This document shows, in pieces, positions 12,051-34,500 of a stretch of 64,000 nucleotides of DNA. A program made the translations under genes and the position numbers. Position 1 is the first letter of the stretch. Each line of letters begins with the position of its first letter. Source of the stretch: Amblyornis subalaris (taxonomy: Eukaryota > Chordata > Aves > Passeriformes > Ptilonorhynchidae); NCBI GenBank assembly GCA_018881555.1, contig JACAXG010000024.1, forward strand, positions 7,248,298 to 7,312,297, given 5' to 3'. A model generated the notes under the pieces. That model was not told the origin of the DNA. It was given only the letters and a program-made list of their open reading frames with translations, and did no database searches.

Positions 12051-14275
12051 ACATCACTTAATCTGGAAATAGAAAAGTTCCATTAATAAGCTCATCTTGA
12101 ACTGGGTAAATAAACTGCAGCTATAATATGGATGTCAGAAACACAGTTTCAGTCAAAAAGAGGTAAAAAGTTGTTATGGAAACAGCAGCTTTTTTAGCTC
12201 AAAAATTAGCTTGTCAGTTATCTGTTTTGACTGTCTTAAAAGAAGATTTAGGTGACTTTTATGTAAAACCAGAGTCGCACAACTCAAGACTATGCCTAGA
12301 ATGTTCCCTAATCACAAAAACACCTTTTTTACTCAAGTTTTTGTTGGCCATTGGTTCAGAACCTGTTAGTATCTTGGAAAAAACATGTCTTTTTTTCAAC
12401 TCTTCCATCCATAAAATTTGTCATAGGACAACATCTAAACTTGATCATTTTAGTAGAATGAACATGTGTCTGTTAAAAGAAATCAACATTATTTCAATGA
12501 GTTGTTTAGGACATTTGAGTGTCATAAAATCTTTTCTTTTTTTCTGAACTTAGCATCTTGATGCCCTCTTTTAAGGACTGAAATTTCTTGCAGTGGCTGG
12601 AGGAGCAATACTGGCCCTATTAGTAGCCTTTTCAAGCCCTAAGTGCTTTAAGAAATAAAATATATATATATGTCTCTAATTGTGGGAAAAAATACCCATG
12701 TTAGAAGTCAACATTTCCGATTCCTTTTTGCAGTAACAAAATGACTGCACTTTCAAAGAAAGTGATACTAAACTTATTTAAGATGGAAGGTATTATATTT
12801 CAGTTTCATCGTAGGCATACTGAGTTTGAAAGCTGTGGTGTGTCTGTATCTGCTCTGTACAAACACCAGAGNCATGTCGTGTGCCAAACCCACAACAAAG
12901 AGAGGTGCTGTAAGACGAATCCCAGCACTTTCCCACCTTGGAATTCTACTCTTATAATAAAGCTGACAAAGCAGCATGGTTATGTGAGATCACATGATGT
13001 GTTTATACCAGCAACCNTACCTTGAAACGTTTTATTTCCTGTATTTCACATTGTTTGTGGCAGGTCATACTTTTAGCTTGAAAGTAGGTTTTAGAAGCCT
13101 GTGCAGTTCCTGTGTCAGTGAGAATGGGATCTCATCTCTCTGAGCTGTTTTTCCCTCCTGCTCAGCTTCCTCTGTGCCCTTTAAGACAAATGCAGTTAAC
13201 TCATTTATTCATCAGCATTATCTTTGCCATTATGACATGACAGAAGAGTCGTTTCAAGCCCTCGGAAATTGCTCTGCCTTTAAGTACTTGACATTGAACT
13301 GGAGAGGGAGCAGACTCAGTATTAAAAGGAAGCAGAACCTCTGACTAGAAAAATTTTAATTTGGCTCAACACAGCTATTTATCTCATGTACAACAGGAAA
13401 AAACATGTCAGGGATGCTCTGCTCCACAGTTACCTGGTTGTGAAGACCTGTTAGGTGAAGAAAAGCCAGCAAGTACCACAGAGGGACAGCAGATGTGTTC
13501 TGGCATCTCTGGTCTATGCTTTAGGGAAAGGAGGCTGCTCTACGTGCCACTGGGGATTTCCTGGAATGACAATGGATTATTATCTGTGCCCAGCTATTAA
13601 AACTTACGTATTCCCCATTCCTGTATTCCCATTGAACATGAGCATTACGGGCTCTGTATGATCACAGTTTGGTGTGTATGTGGTTTCACAGCCTGAATGC
13701 CACCACGCCCAGCCTTTCCAGCCACCATGCCTGCTCTTCATGGATGCACAGCCTTTACAGGTTGGTTTCATCAGGGTCTCTGGATACTTTCTGCTACTCA
13801 AAATCAGGTCTTGCGCGCTCCTAAGCACAGCTGATGAAGAAATGATTCTTTATCCTCTGCTGTAGTTTTCACTTCAGCCATCTTTTACCAGATTAAAAAA
13901 TCCCCAGATTCTGGAAGAACAGTTACCTNTGACATATTTCCCCAACTGATTTAACTGAAGCTGTGCTCATTGAATTAGCTGCACTTCACATAGAAATGCA
14001 CTCCTTACTTGTTGAATTCCATAAATGTCTCGAACCAGCCACACAATCCATGAGAACCGAAGATCACAGCTGGATGGTGGGTCAGCCCAAACTTAGGAAA
14101 TATATATAGATAAATATATGTGCAATGTCTCTGTGTATGGTACACACCCACTCCTGTTTCAAAAGGTGTTTGACTGTACACTGGGAAGCATCAGCACTTT
14201 AAGATGCTTCAAACATGCTGCCTTTGGAATGTCCCACTGCAGTGAGGTCCCTTCCTGGAAATAAAAGATCAGCAC
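12051..14275. other. Gap between convergent CDPF1 and PPARA ends
   Basis: No convincing exon. Contains a short (TA)n run at about 12,659-12,671 and scattered single N calls. Frames of up to 123 codons show no domain and are AT-rich. A + strand AATAAA at 14,260-14,265 could serve a longer CDPF1 transcript. Confidence 0.6.
14260..14265 (+). terminator. AATAAA on + strand, possible distal CDPF1 poly(A) signal
   Basis: AATAAA lies about 40 bp from a - strand AATAAA at 14,304-14,309, so the two face each other. Use by CDPF1 would need a 3' UTR of nearly 3 kb, so this is only a candidate. Confidence 0.25.
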
Positions 14276-14303
14276 AAGTCATTAAATTCACTTTTAAAAA
14301 TAC

Positions 14304-14309
14304 TTTATT
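14304..14309 (-). terminator. PPARA: Candidate distal PPARA poly(A) signal
   Basis: TTTATT on + is AATAAA on -, followed downstream on the - strand by GTGAATTTAATGACTTGTGC, a plausible GU-containing element. It would give a PPARA 3' UTR of about 7 kb; a long 3' UTR is known for mammalian PPARA. Confidence 0.4.
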
Positions 14310-15303
14310 TTTTTAAAACCATTAAGGCAAAACCATATTTCAAATTAAGTTGGTTTACATTCAGTCTGAAAGGATTACTTTTTTAAAGCACATAGGTTCC
14401 TACCAGTCTCTATACAAACATGTGAATTCAAACTCTTATTTTTAAAGGCGGCAGAAAAAAATCAGAATGTAAAAAAGAATAAAATGTTTAGTTCAAGTTT
14501 TTTCATCCTAGATCAGCAGGCTGGTAACATTTGAGAATGCATCATTGTATTTAGCTAGATGTGACTTTTACATTCACAAGTGCAAGATACCTTGCCTTTC
14601 CTAAAAATCCCTGTGAGACCAGGGCGTCCATTTGTCCTTGGAAGTGTCATTTGCATTGTTCTAACAGAAAAAAACTTGGCAAGTTGGCTTGAATTAGTGG
14701 TTTTTACTGGGAAACAGGCATTCCATGAGAATTAGGTTTGACTCCTCTTTCCAAGAAATGTCTGCTCTTTCTACGTTCTGTATGTACAGTAGTAAAATAT
14801 ACCCAAAACCTCCTAAAAACTGGTGAGGAGAAACAATGAGCTGGGTTTTTTTTCTCTTTAATATTGATATCTTGATTTAATTAAACACTTGTTAGCTCTA
14901 GTGATTAGGGTTTGGCAACGTTAACNACACCGTGGTTTTTTGTGTCCTACCAGATAACAGACCATTTAAGATGTGGGGGAGGGGTTTAACAGCATGATGT
15001 ACTTAAGCTGTGGTGTTGCATTCCTAAAGAAAATTCTGAGCAACTGTTTGGAAGAGCTGTGAAACAGCAGGAGCCACACAAGATGAAGCTCACCCAAGAA
15101 GCTGCTCAACCAGCCTTTGTCAAACTGCGGAGAGGGGGTTCTGGTGCACATCCCTAATACTGAAACGTTGGTTAGATTTGTTATTACTAAAGAAGTAACT
15201 AAACCATGCATGTTCCTTCCTCCTCTCCAAAGGGCCAAGGCATTGTGTCTCCATGAAGAGAGATGCTGTGTGTGCAGGGATGAGCCATGTGATAGGCCCG
15301 GAT

Positions 15304-15332
15304 GGGCCAGGGTGAGCAGGGGTGGGTGTGGG
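15304..15332 (+). other. G-quadruplex-type G-run cluster
   Basis: Five runs of three or four G (15,304; 15,310; 15,319; 15,324; 15,330) with loops of 3, 6, 1 and 3 nt. It meets the usual G4 pattern on the + strand. In PPARA mRNA it would appear as a C-rich tract. Confidence 0.6.
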
Positions 15333-18300
15333 CAGCCCTGCGTGGTGTTTGTGTGCGTCACCCACGGGAGGTGTGGTAACCTGCTCCCAGCTCTGCAGCA
15401 CATCCCACACAGGCTGACTGGTGACACTGCACTCCTACACACCAGGAGTACAANGCAGGACTTATGTCTTGTTGGCATTTCAGTGAGTCAGGATTTTCCC
15501 ATCCTGCCAATCTTTTTCTTTTGAGTGTAAAGAATGCTGTAGAACTCCTTGCATTGAGCATAAGGTTGGTGTCTTTACCACAACAGGGCTTATTATGGTA
15601 CCTGCATACCCAACCTGAGAAAATACACCAAAAAACTGAAAAACAACTTCAAGTACCTTATGCTTGATCTGGCAGCCTTACTTAAGGTCGAGCCTGTAAT
15701 CAGATTAGTCTGTTTTGTACATGCTGCCTATCCCCTGGCAGAGACAGCTCATCTGAAATTGAGGTCCTTGCAACAGGAATTCTGTTTCAAAACATCCTCA
15801 GCAATGGAATCTGACAAGATTGACTGACGCAATAAAGGAGCTCAAGAAAAAAACGAACACCCAAGCTTCAGAAGCAGAAAAAGATTTAAAAAACCTGAAA
15901 GCACAATAGACAAAAAAAAGGAGGAAACATCCTTCCTTAGGGTGGGCTCAGTTACACATTAGGTTTGTGTCATGCACTGACAGTGTGAAGTGACAGTGCA
16001 AAGGAAGCAGTTTAGCACAGGGAGGCCCAGCAGAGCTTTTACAAACATGGCACAAACACCTTAGGAGACAACATACCTGTATGGTGACACTGATGGAGTG
16101 AAAATGCCAAGCTGCAGCAATTTGAGGAAATAAAATGTTATTTGTTACAAATAAAAAGCTGTAGGTACAAATGATTGCTAGAACATTTGTAATAGATTGT
16201 GCTTGTGATAGCTGCTGTGTTTGGATTACAGCAAAATAAAAAGTAGACACCTTCTAAAGGTACCTTTGTCCCTGTATCAGACTTCCTTAGCAGGATGCTG
16301 TAGGCACAGACTGTCACACCTGCATGAACAAGACAAGAATCCCTACCAGCAGACTCTGAATTCAGTTCTGTTTAAAATCCTACAGGAACACTTTGATAGG
16401 GAAGCCAATAATGCCACTTCAACGTTTTGTATTGTGCTGCCAAATGATGTTTGAAAATATATCTAGAAAAGCAGCAGCTCATCCTCAGGGCAGGTGGCAG
16501 AGAATAGCCCTGAATACCTGTTATTATTCCCAGTGAGCCACAAGTCAGTTCCTCAGAAAACACCGGCACTGGTGCACAAACCGAAGGCAGCTTCTTTTTA
16601 GCTCTTTTCAGAGAAAAACGAGCTACCATGCTGCAAAACAAAGATGAACTCAGTTCTACACACTACCTTTCATATTGGCGAACTCAAGTTAAAACCCTGA
16701 TTTTGGGATTGCAGCTCTTCCTCAACTAGACTTCCTTTTATTTAATTTTAATATAAGCAAGTCTACATTCTATGTGAAAATATATTTTAAAGTTTTGTTG
16801 CAATTGTGAACACCAAAACACTGATAACGTCCAGAATCTGTGAAAGTTCTTCACAAATGATACAGCAATAAAGACCAGACAGGAATAAATAGCAATTTGT
16901 CTTTGATATCAGCCCCTTCATCCTTAGCCCATAAAAGTAAATACTTCCTCACTGTACAAAGGGTTCACAAGATAAAGTATATAACAAATATTTAAATTAA
17001 ATAATTTACACATTTTTCTTTAAGCACCTCTGTAATTAAGTTAGTGAAAGTTTACGTCTTGCAATTATATTCTTGTATTTTACAAACTGAAACATGAAGA
17101 AATGGTATTACATTAAATTAAAAAAAAACCCACAACACTTAACAATATCAATAATCTTAGATGAAACCCACATATAATTTAAATCTCCAGTAAAAGAAGG
17201 ATAATAAAGCTGATTAAACCTAGATAAAAAAATTATATGCAACTGATTATCAGGAAAGCACTTGGGATATAAGCAAGCACCAGATACCATGCTACATCTT
17301 ACATTCCAACACTTCCTAAAGGACGAGGGGTTTCTGAGGACCATTATTTGTAAGACCTTATGCTTAAACAGTTTCACGACAGCTGCAAATGCATTTGTTA
17401 AAATGCAGTTGCAGATTTTCATCTAAGTCACAGAGAGCTTTTCAGGACAGACTGAAATNGTTCCTCTACAGCCACAGTGGGACCTTTCCCACCCGCTCTG
17501 CCTGAGATGGAGCCTAATTTTGTCCGGGCTTTCCACTAGAAATAAGGAGGAAATTCAAATTCAATCATATGTGACCCAGCTCTCGTGATGAATAAATCTC
17601 CCCAGGTTTCAGCAGTTTGAATAAACAAACAAATGTTTAGATGCTTATTATAAGCTCTTTGATGTGCAGCCTTGTGCCAGGTCTCTCATGAGAACGNGCT
17701 TAGTGCAGCCGCTGGTATTTCCAAAATCTGCGCGGGGCAGGAATAATGCAAAACTGTGCTCTCTGGCAACACTGCAGCTTTTTAGCAGCTGCTGACACCA
17801 AAGCACAAAGGCACATGGAAATGGCAACTAATACAAAATANGGTTTTTTTTTAAATGCGACCACAGATGCAGTTTCTGTAAGTGGAAACTTTCCTATCAC
17901 GTGTCCACTTGTGTTTAAAACAAAAGTGGGATCTGAAAATTAAAAAAAGTACAAAGTAATGATTTTTTTTTCAAATGGCAGCTTTAAAGAACATATTTAA
18001 GAAGGAGAGAAGAATGAACATCACATTTCCCTCATACTTGGCACAAAACCTTCCTTTTCTTTCCCCTTCCCCATTGACAAAAAGTACCTAGGGCACCCCA
18101 ATAAATAAATAAATTGCTCCCCAAACAATGTTCAAAAATGAGTATGCTGTAGGTTTGCTGAAAACTTAAGTCATACCATTGTTTCCCAGAATATTTCTCT
18201 ATCCATCTGCTATCTTTTGCCTTAAGCTGTTTGTTGTGCCTGGTTGCTAATCAGAGTTCTTCCATGCTGTGACAGTAAAATGAGTTATGTTGATAAGAAT

Positions 18301-18874
18301 CAGATCCAAACTGTACCTTACAAGCCAGTAAATCTTTAATACACTTTTACTCCTAAAATCTGATCACTTCATTTCCCTCTATACATGGGCTATTTTAAAA
18401 TATTAGATGATCTGCACATAGGGGAGATGTTGAAGTAATAGATCAGAAATAGATCTGAGACTAGTTCGAATTCCAAACTTAAAAAAATGGACACAAACCG
18501 AGTAATTTTAAAAATCTCCTGGGCCAAAGCCTGCTGCGNTCACCTCCTGAAGGAGCAAATGCAATTCCTTAAGAGTGTGATGTAGAAATAAGGAAGTTCT
18601 TTTGCCCATTAATTCTTGGAAAGGGAATTGTCTGCCCTGTGCCACTCTTTGAAGTGACTGTGGGAATGTGCATGGGACCCATCCAGAATTTTAGGCTGCG
18701 TTAACATCTTGTTCATATTTCTGTGATTCAGAGATGTGTTCTTTCCTTTTTTTTTTTCCTCATTAAAGGTCTGCAATTTAATTTAAAACAGAAATCAAAC
18801 TTTAGTGTCCAAGGAAGTAGTCAAAAATTGCTTGCTGGTTTTCAAATAACAAAAAAATTATGCACTTTTGTCAT

Positions 18875-18900
18875 GCTTGTAACAGGACCATGTTACAAGC
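18875..18900 (-). other. Perfect 10-bp hairpin in the PPARA 3' UTR
   Basis: GCTTGTAACA at 18,875-18,884 is the exact reverse complement of TGTTACAAGC at 18,891-18,900, with a 6-nt loop. In the PPARA transcript it would form a 10-bp stem with loop UGGUCC. A structured regulatory element is possible; no known family is recognised. Confidence 0.7.
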
Positions 18901-21065
18901 AACTGCTACGACAGCTAAACATTTTGTCTTTCACTGAGTTACTCTATTTTCAATTCTTTATAGCTTTGCTTAGAATTTAAGTATTTATCATTAAGTTTTC
19001 CATGTTTTTAAGTGTTTCACCAAAGTGTTTTAGCTACTTTTGAGAACAAGAGTGGGAAAAATAGTTGTTCTGCACACTGACTGTGTCTGATTTTCCTGAG
19101 AACCTACAGCACACCCAGACTATGGAATACAACTTTGAAATTTGCCCTTTGCAAAAATCTCAGCTTTGGGGGAAAAATATTTCAAGTTATCCTTTTTTTA
19201 GAAGATAAACTAACAGTTGTCTACTAGAGTTTCAGTACACCATCCCAGAATGGCTGATATTTTGACATTTTTTTGTGTCAGCAACATTGCATATAAACTA
19301 ATTTCCATGCTGGATGCTGTAGGCCTAAACCCCACAGCTCCTCAATGAAACAGGGCTGACTGGGGGAATGAAGCAGCAGCATTCCTAAAATCCTCTCTTT
19401 ATTTCTGAGGGCACACTGTGTGCTGCTCTGAGACACAAAAGGCAGCCCACTTCTCATCTGAGGTTTCCTGGCAAGACCAACAATCCTCTCNCATGGAAGT
19501 ATTTGAGGCCTGTTCTTCCTGCTGGCAACAGGGAAGGGGAGAAGTTTTGTGCACATGCATTTACTGTTTCTATCCTGCCATAGATGCTCACCAAATTTGA
19601 GGCCTATGCTTCAGTATTTTACACTAAATAGATCTGACACTAAAACCTCTGCCATTGCCCTTGCTCGGATAAACCCCGAGTTGCCTTTAAACCTNTAATT
19701 TATCCAGTGTCCAGCTGTGCCCGTGGGCCCAGACAGAAACAAGCACTGCCACTGAAATAAGAATCAGCGTGATGTTCTCACTTCACTCAATCCTTGCAGT
19801 GAAGATTCTGGTGTCCTCAAACGTGCTATAATAAAACAAGTACAAAGTGTCCTCCTGTGCCACTGAAAGATTCACTGTAGTGAAAATGCTGAAAACTCCT
19901 GAGACCTCAGTGTTATGAAACAGAAAGTAAAATTAGGAGGTAATAATGTGAAGTTACCACATCAAAGAAACAAAAAGAAAGAGAAATAGCAGAGTGCCTT
20001 GCATGCAGCTGGCACTTCTGGGCAGTGCTCTCTGAGAAAAGAGCCCATAAAGTGGCAAAGTCAGGCTGTTTCCTTATGGCTTATTTTGCACCAGAAGTAG
20101 AGTAAGTACTGTTGTAAAAATCAGTTTACTCTTAGGAACATAACCTTACTCTCAACTGTGCTGCCTTTCATACTATTACACAGTCCCACACCTCCAAACA
20201 TTGTTCTTGGTAATACTGTCACCTTCTCCACAAAGACAAAATCTGGTGAAATCACGAAGCGAATACTTCTATCAATGAGGCTCAAGAAGGAACAGAAAAA
20301 ATGAAGCAGTGCATTCATCAGAAAAGTAAACGGTCCAAACAACTATCCTGCTGAGACACTTGTCAAGGAAGAAGGTGCCTTTCCTATCCAATCATTCCTT
20401 TGGAGTCAGCTATCACTGCAGTAGAATGTTGGGAAGTTGAAATTCTTTTTTTTTTCTGGAGTAGCATCAGATTTTTCAGTCTCTCTAAAACTCTTGCTAA
20501 TTCACAGTAGTATTTTTATGTCAAAACTGCATCTTGAGCTATTACAAGTTCTCCAAAAATACAGGGTATATGATATATTTTTCAGCAGGGATATTTTCAG
20601 ATTTCCTTAAAAGACTTTGGAAAAAAAGGGTTCCATCAGTTTATCATGTTTACTCTTCAAGAAGTACCTCTTGGAGCATTTCTGCTGTATTTTAGATAAC
20701 TCTTTGGATTTCATTTAATTTCATAAGAGAGACATCTTTTAAACATGCTAACCCTAAGTATGCCAACATAACACCCTATGAAGCTGTACATAATTTCATG
20801 GAATTAAAGCAGCAGTGGATCAAAGGTCTTTCCAATTTTTTAGAAGTGTAGGGACAGTAATATCCAGCCATTTGCTACACCTAGACTGAGTGCTGTAAGA
20901 AAAAGAGTTAGCTGGTTCTCAGTAATCACTATTAGGCAAAAGTGCATCATCTTTCTGATTGTGCAGATATCTGGAAGGAAGGTGCTGAATTTGTTATATT
21001 AATACTAAAATGACTAAGCCAAGAGGAAATACAATTTTGTTCATTTCTGTTACTTAACATTCTGA

Positions 21066-21071
21066 TTTATT
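21066..21071 (-). terminator. PPARA: Candidate proximal PPARA poly(A) signal
   Basis: AATAAA on the - strand about 275 nt past the PPARA stop. It would give a short 3' UTR isoform. Sequence evidence only. Confidence 0.3.
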
Positions 21072-21344
21072 ATACAAATATGTATTCCTTACCAATCTTC
21101 CAATTTCCAAGTAAAAGAACCATTTTAAGACACTTCATTGAGCACTCTGGCCAGTATTTTTCTGCAGCACTCTTTCAAAAGAAGACAAAAGATCCCAAAC
21201 CAGAAGAAGTGTAACACTCCAGTTCCCCAGTTTTAGATTTTTCCTGCTCTGGGCTGAGTGGACAGCACGTAACCGTGCAAGTAGTTTTGCTCCCATCTGT
21301 ATTTCTCTGTCTTTAAATATTGTGGAAAAAAATGCTAAAAATCC

Positions 21345-31496
<10,152 letters not shown>

Positions 31497-31533
31497 TCTG
31501 ATCAAGTAGAGCAGTCACTTAAACTTCTTTACA
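31497..31533 (-). other. PPARA: PPARA 5' UTR part of the first coding exon
   Basis: 37 nt between acceptor CTTTCACCAG (ending at 31,534) and the ATG. The acceptor has a clear pyrimidine tract, so at least one noncoding exon lies upstream. Confidence 0.75.
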
Positions 31534-34500
31534 CTGGTGAAAGAGTAATTTTAAAAAATCATATTTTAAAAAAATATTTGAACCAGTTGCAGCACATTGA
31601 ATACAGGAATTCTTATCCAATAGTGAAATATTATACAATTCTGTTGCTCTGAAAGCTTTATGCAACATGAATCATCAACAGCACAGGATGAGGAATATTC
31701 CAAAAAAGACTTCAGGATGAATGAAAATCATGACAAGATCAATCTGTACACTGTTGTTTTCTCTCCACTACTGAGAAAAGCGTTTCTGTGGAAGACATTA
31801 TGCACTTCCCACCAAAATTTATAGAGAAATAACCAACATCAATATCCCACTCACTGTTCTTGAGTAGGAAAAATAAATGAGATGCTGCCACTATTACTAA
31901 CTTGCCATCTCAGATTACTGTGGANTATCTGACAATGATTTTACTGCTAAACTTTCTGCATGCATTTGGAACAATGTTTGCAATCTTATGAAGACTCAAG
32001 ATGCAGACATATTTTGCAGATGAAAAGTCCCTTACAAATATTACTTCTACAAAGTATGAAGGAAAAAGAATCAACTGCAAACACTTCTGGTTAACATGAT
32101 CTATTATTCTCTGCCAGTACTCTGAATCTTGAACATCTCTGTACGATTTCTCGTTGCTGTTGAGGCAGCATGAATAAGCCCAGTAACACCTGGAACTAAC
32201 TGTGCTGTTTGCTCTTAGTCATCTATCAAAGTCCCTGACATAACCAGAATATACTCAAACTGAGAAACGAGAAATTACTTCTATGTATTTGTGAAAACAA
32301 AGTTAAATTGCTATCCCTGTGATGTAGCTATTTTGTGATGAGAGGCAAGTGTAAAGAAACCTTGGTGTACATTGGTTTTGCAATGATAGCTGAGAATAAC
32401 TGTTCTCCAGCAATCCGAAGGAGACTACCAAATCTGCCTCCCTNGGGAGCCATCAGCAAAAAAAGAAGAGAGGAATGGCGGAGCATATGGTTGGCACTGC
32501 TGCTCCAGTGTGCTCTCCATTAAGTTCTCCCAGGCTAAACCAGTTGTTCACAGCACAGAAATATTATATTCCTCTGCAGATACCTAGGACGAATGCTCTG
32601 CCCCANGATAGCTGCGGAGGTTTCAGGAGGCACTGGGCTTCTTGTACCCAGTGTTCCCTACTGAATCTCTCCAAGTGTCACTTCTTCATCCAGCACAAGT
32701 ATTTTTAAAAGATTAAGTGAACACTGAATTCTACCTTCAACCAAAATAGGCATTATCTGACAGGAAAACAAAGGAAAGGCTTGAGAGCTGACCTCTGAAC
32801 ATGGCAACAGCTGCTTAGTGTCGCCCAAATCGCACCACACTTTTCCACATTTACAGTCAATACGTAAAATTCAGCAGCCTTTTTAGCTAAATTTCTATAA
32901 AAAACAACCTAACAGCTAGTGAAACATAAATGAAGTGCTTCTTGTTTTAACTATTAAATTACATACCCTTTTGTACTTTCAAACACAAGTAAATTACAGC
33001 TGCTTAATCATTACAGCTCTTGTCAATGATTAACTGATACCTAAGCAAGCATGGCGGCAACATAACCATTTCTGAAGACTATCGAAATACACTAACATTT
33101 ACAATACTGAAAATTAATTTTTTTATAAGCACANAAAATCTTTAAGTAACATGTCTAGTATTCACGCAGTAAACTGCCTTCTGGCTTCTCTGTGTTTTGT
33201 GCATGTTTACACATGCATATGCTTCCATTGGCAGGTTTCACATNATATGCATTGATTCTTGCTTGAATGAAAAAAAGCTTCTAAAATAAAAAGGCTGGTG
33301 AGTATGAAGTTCATTTAATATACACAGAGAGTATTTTGCTTTACAAAAAAACCCTGTACATGTTACAACAGTAGATGTAGTAGCTGCAGCANGATGATTC
33401 CAGTCAAAGATCTGTGTCTTACAAGTATTCACAAAAATTCTGTACCACAAAGACATTTGCAGAGCATTTTCTGTTTCCCATACAATGCTTATTCTCCATA
33501 ACCCCTCTCCTACCCCCACATACCAACACACACAAACTGAAAACAAGATAATAGAGCACTGAAAAATAAGGACACAACTTNATGTAATTACGGTTTTAAG
33601 GTTAAACAGGTTTTACTCTCTCACATCCTGTTANCTCTGAAATATGTCTATTCTCAAAAGAAGTCCTTTCCCACCACCACACTGTGAATACCCANTGAGT
33701 AACTTACCCATAAACTTGAAATAGGTCTCAAAGAAATCAGTCAGATTATTAGAGAAAAATAACTAATCATGCAGCTATTGGTTATTTGCTTCATTTTTGG
33801 AAAGGGGTGGAGGGATACCAAACCTCCAGCCCTTCCACATNTAATACTTGCCACACCAGGGATAATCCCTGTAAGAAAACAGGTCTCTTGGAGGCAAAGG
33901 TCTCTGAGAAGCAGTAACAAAGTCTGAACTTACTGCATAAACAAATTGATCGTGTAAAGGGCTTGCTTGCAAATACCAGGGTTAAAGTTGAAATAATCAT
34001 TACCTCTAGGTCATTTTGAGAATGCTGGGGCTGAAAACAGCACATGTAAAACTAGCGATTGCAATAGGTACTTTTAGAAAACTTTGGTGGATAGGAAGAG
34101 CCTTGAATATGTAAGCTGCAGGGTATTTCCAATGTACTGATTCAACACAAAAACCAACGGAAAATAAAATTTCGTACGTAAAATTTGACACCAGACTTCT
34201 GTCTGGGAAAAGATGCATGTTTTCTCCTCTATCATGTGATGACTCAGTTTTCATAGTTTGTAGCCTTACATACTAGTAATATTTTATATTTTAAAAAGTA
34301 TTAAGAACCTAAGATAAAGAGTTTACTATGCATGTGATGAAAAATTTTCGTAAGCCACCNCTTCATCAAGACTCCCAGCTGCATACCCCTCCCCCCCAAA
34401 AAAAAACCACACAGAAAAACTGTCTTTCTTCCCTTCACTCAGCTGTACTCCAAGATACCATATCCTACTTATAATTGCCTTTAAAAGAAATCAAAATTCA

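Larger units (their letters stand above)
14280..21344 (-). other. PPARA: Probable long PPARA 3' UTR
   Basis: About 7 kb between the PPARA stop and the candidate distal poly(A) signal. It is AT-rich with many T-runs and no convincing exon on either strand, as expected of a long 3' UTR. It contains a perfect 10-bp-stem hairpin at 18,875-18,900 and a G-run cluster at 15,304-15,332 (C-rich in the PPARA transcript). Earlier AATAAA motifs on the - strand, such as 21,066-21,071, could give shorter isoforms. The extent is inferred from signals and from mammalian PPARA. Confidence 0.45.

Noticed and set aside
14966..15524. Overlapping frames of 96-170 codons on both strands
   Set aside because: They reflect the local GC-rich patch within the probable PPARA 3' UTR; several frames are open at once and none has a domain.
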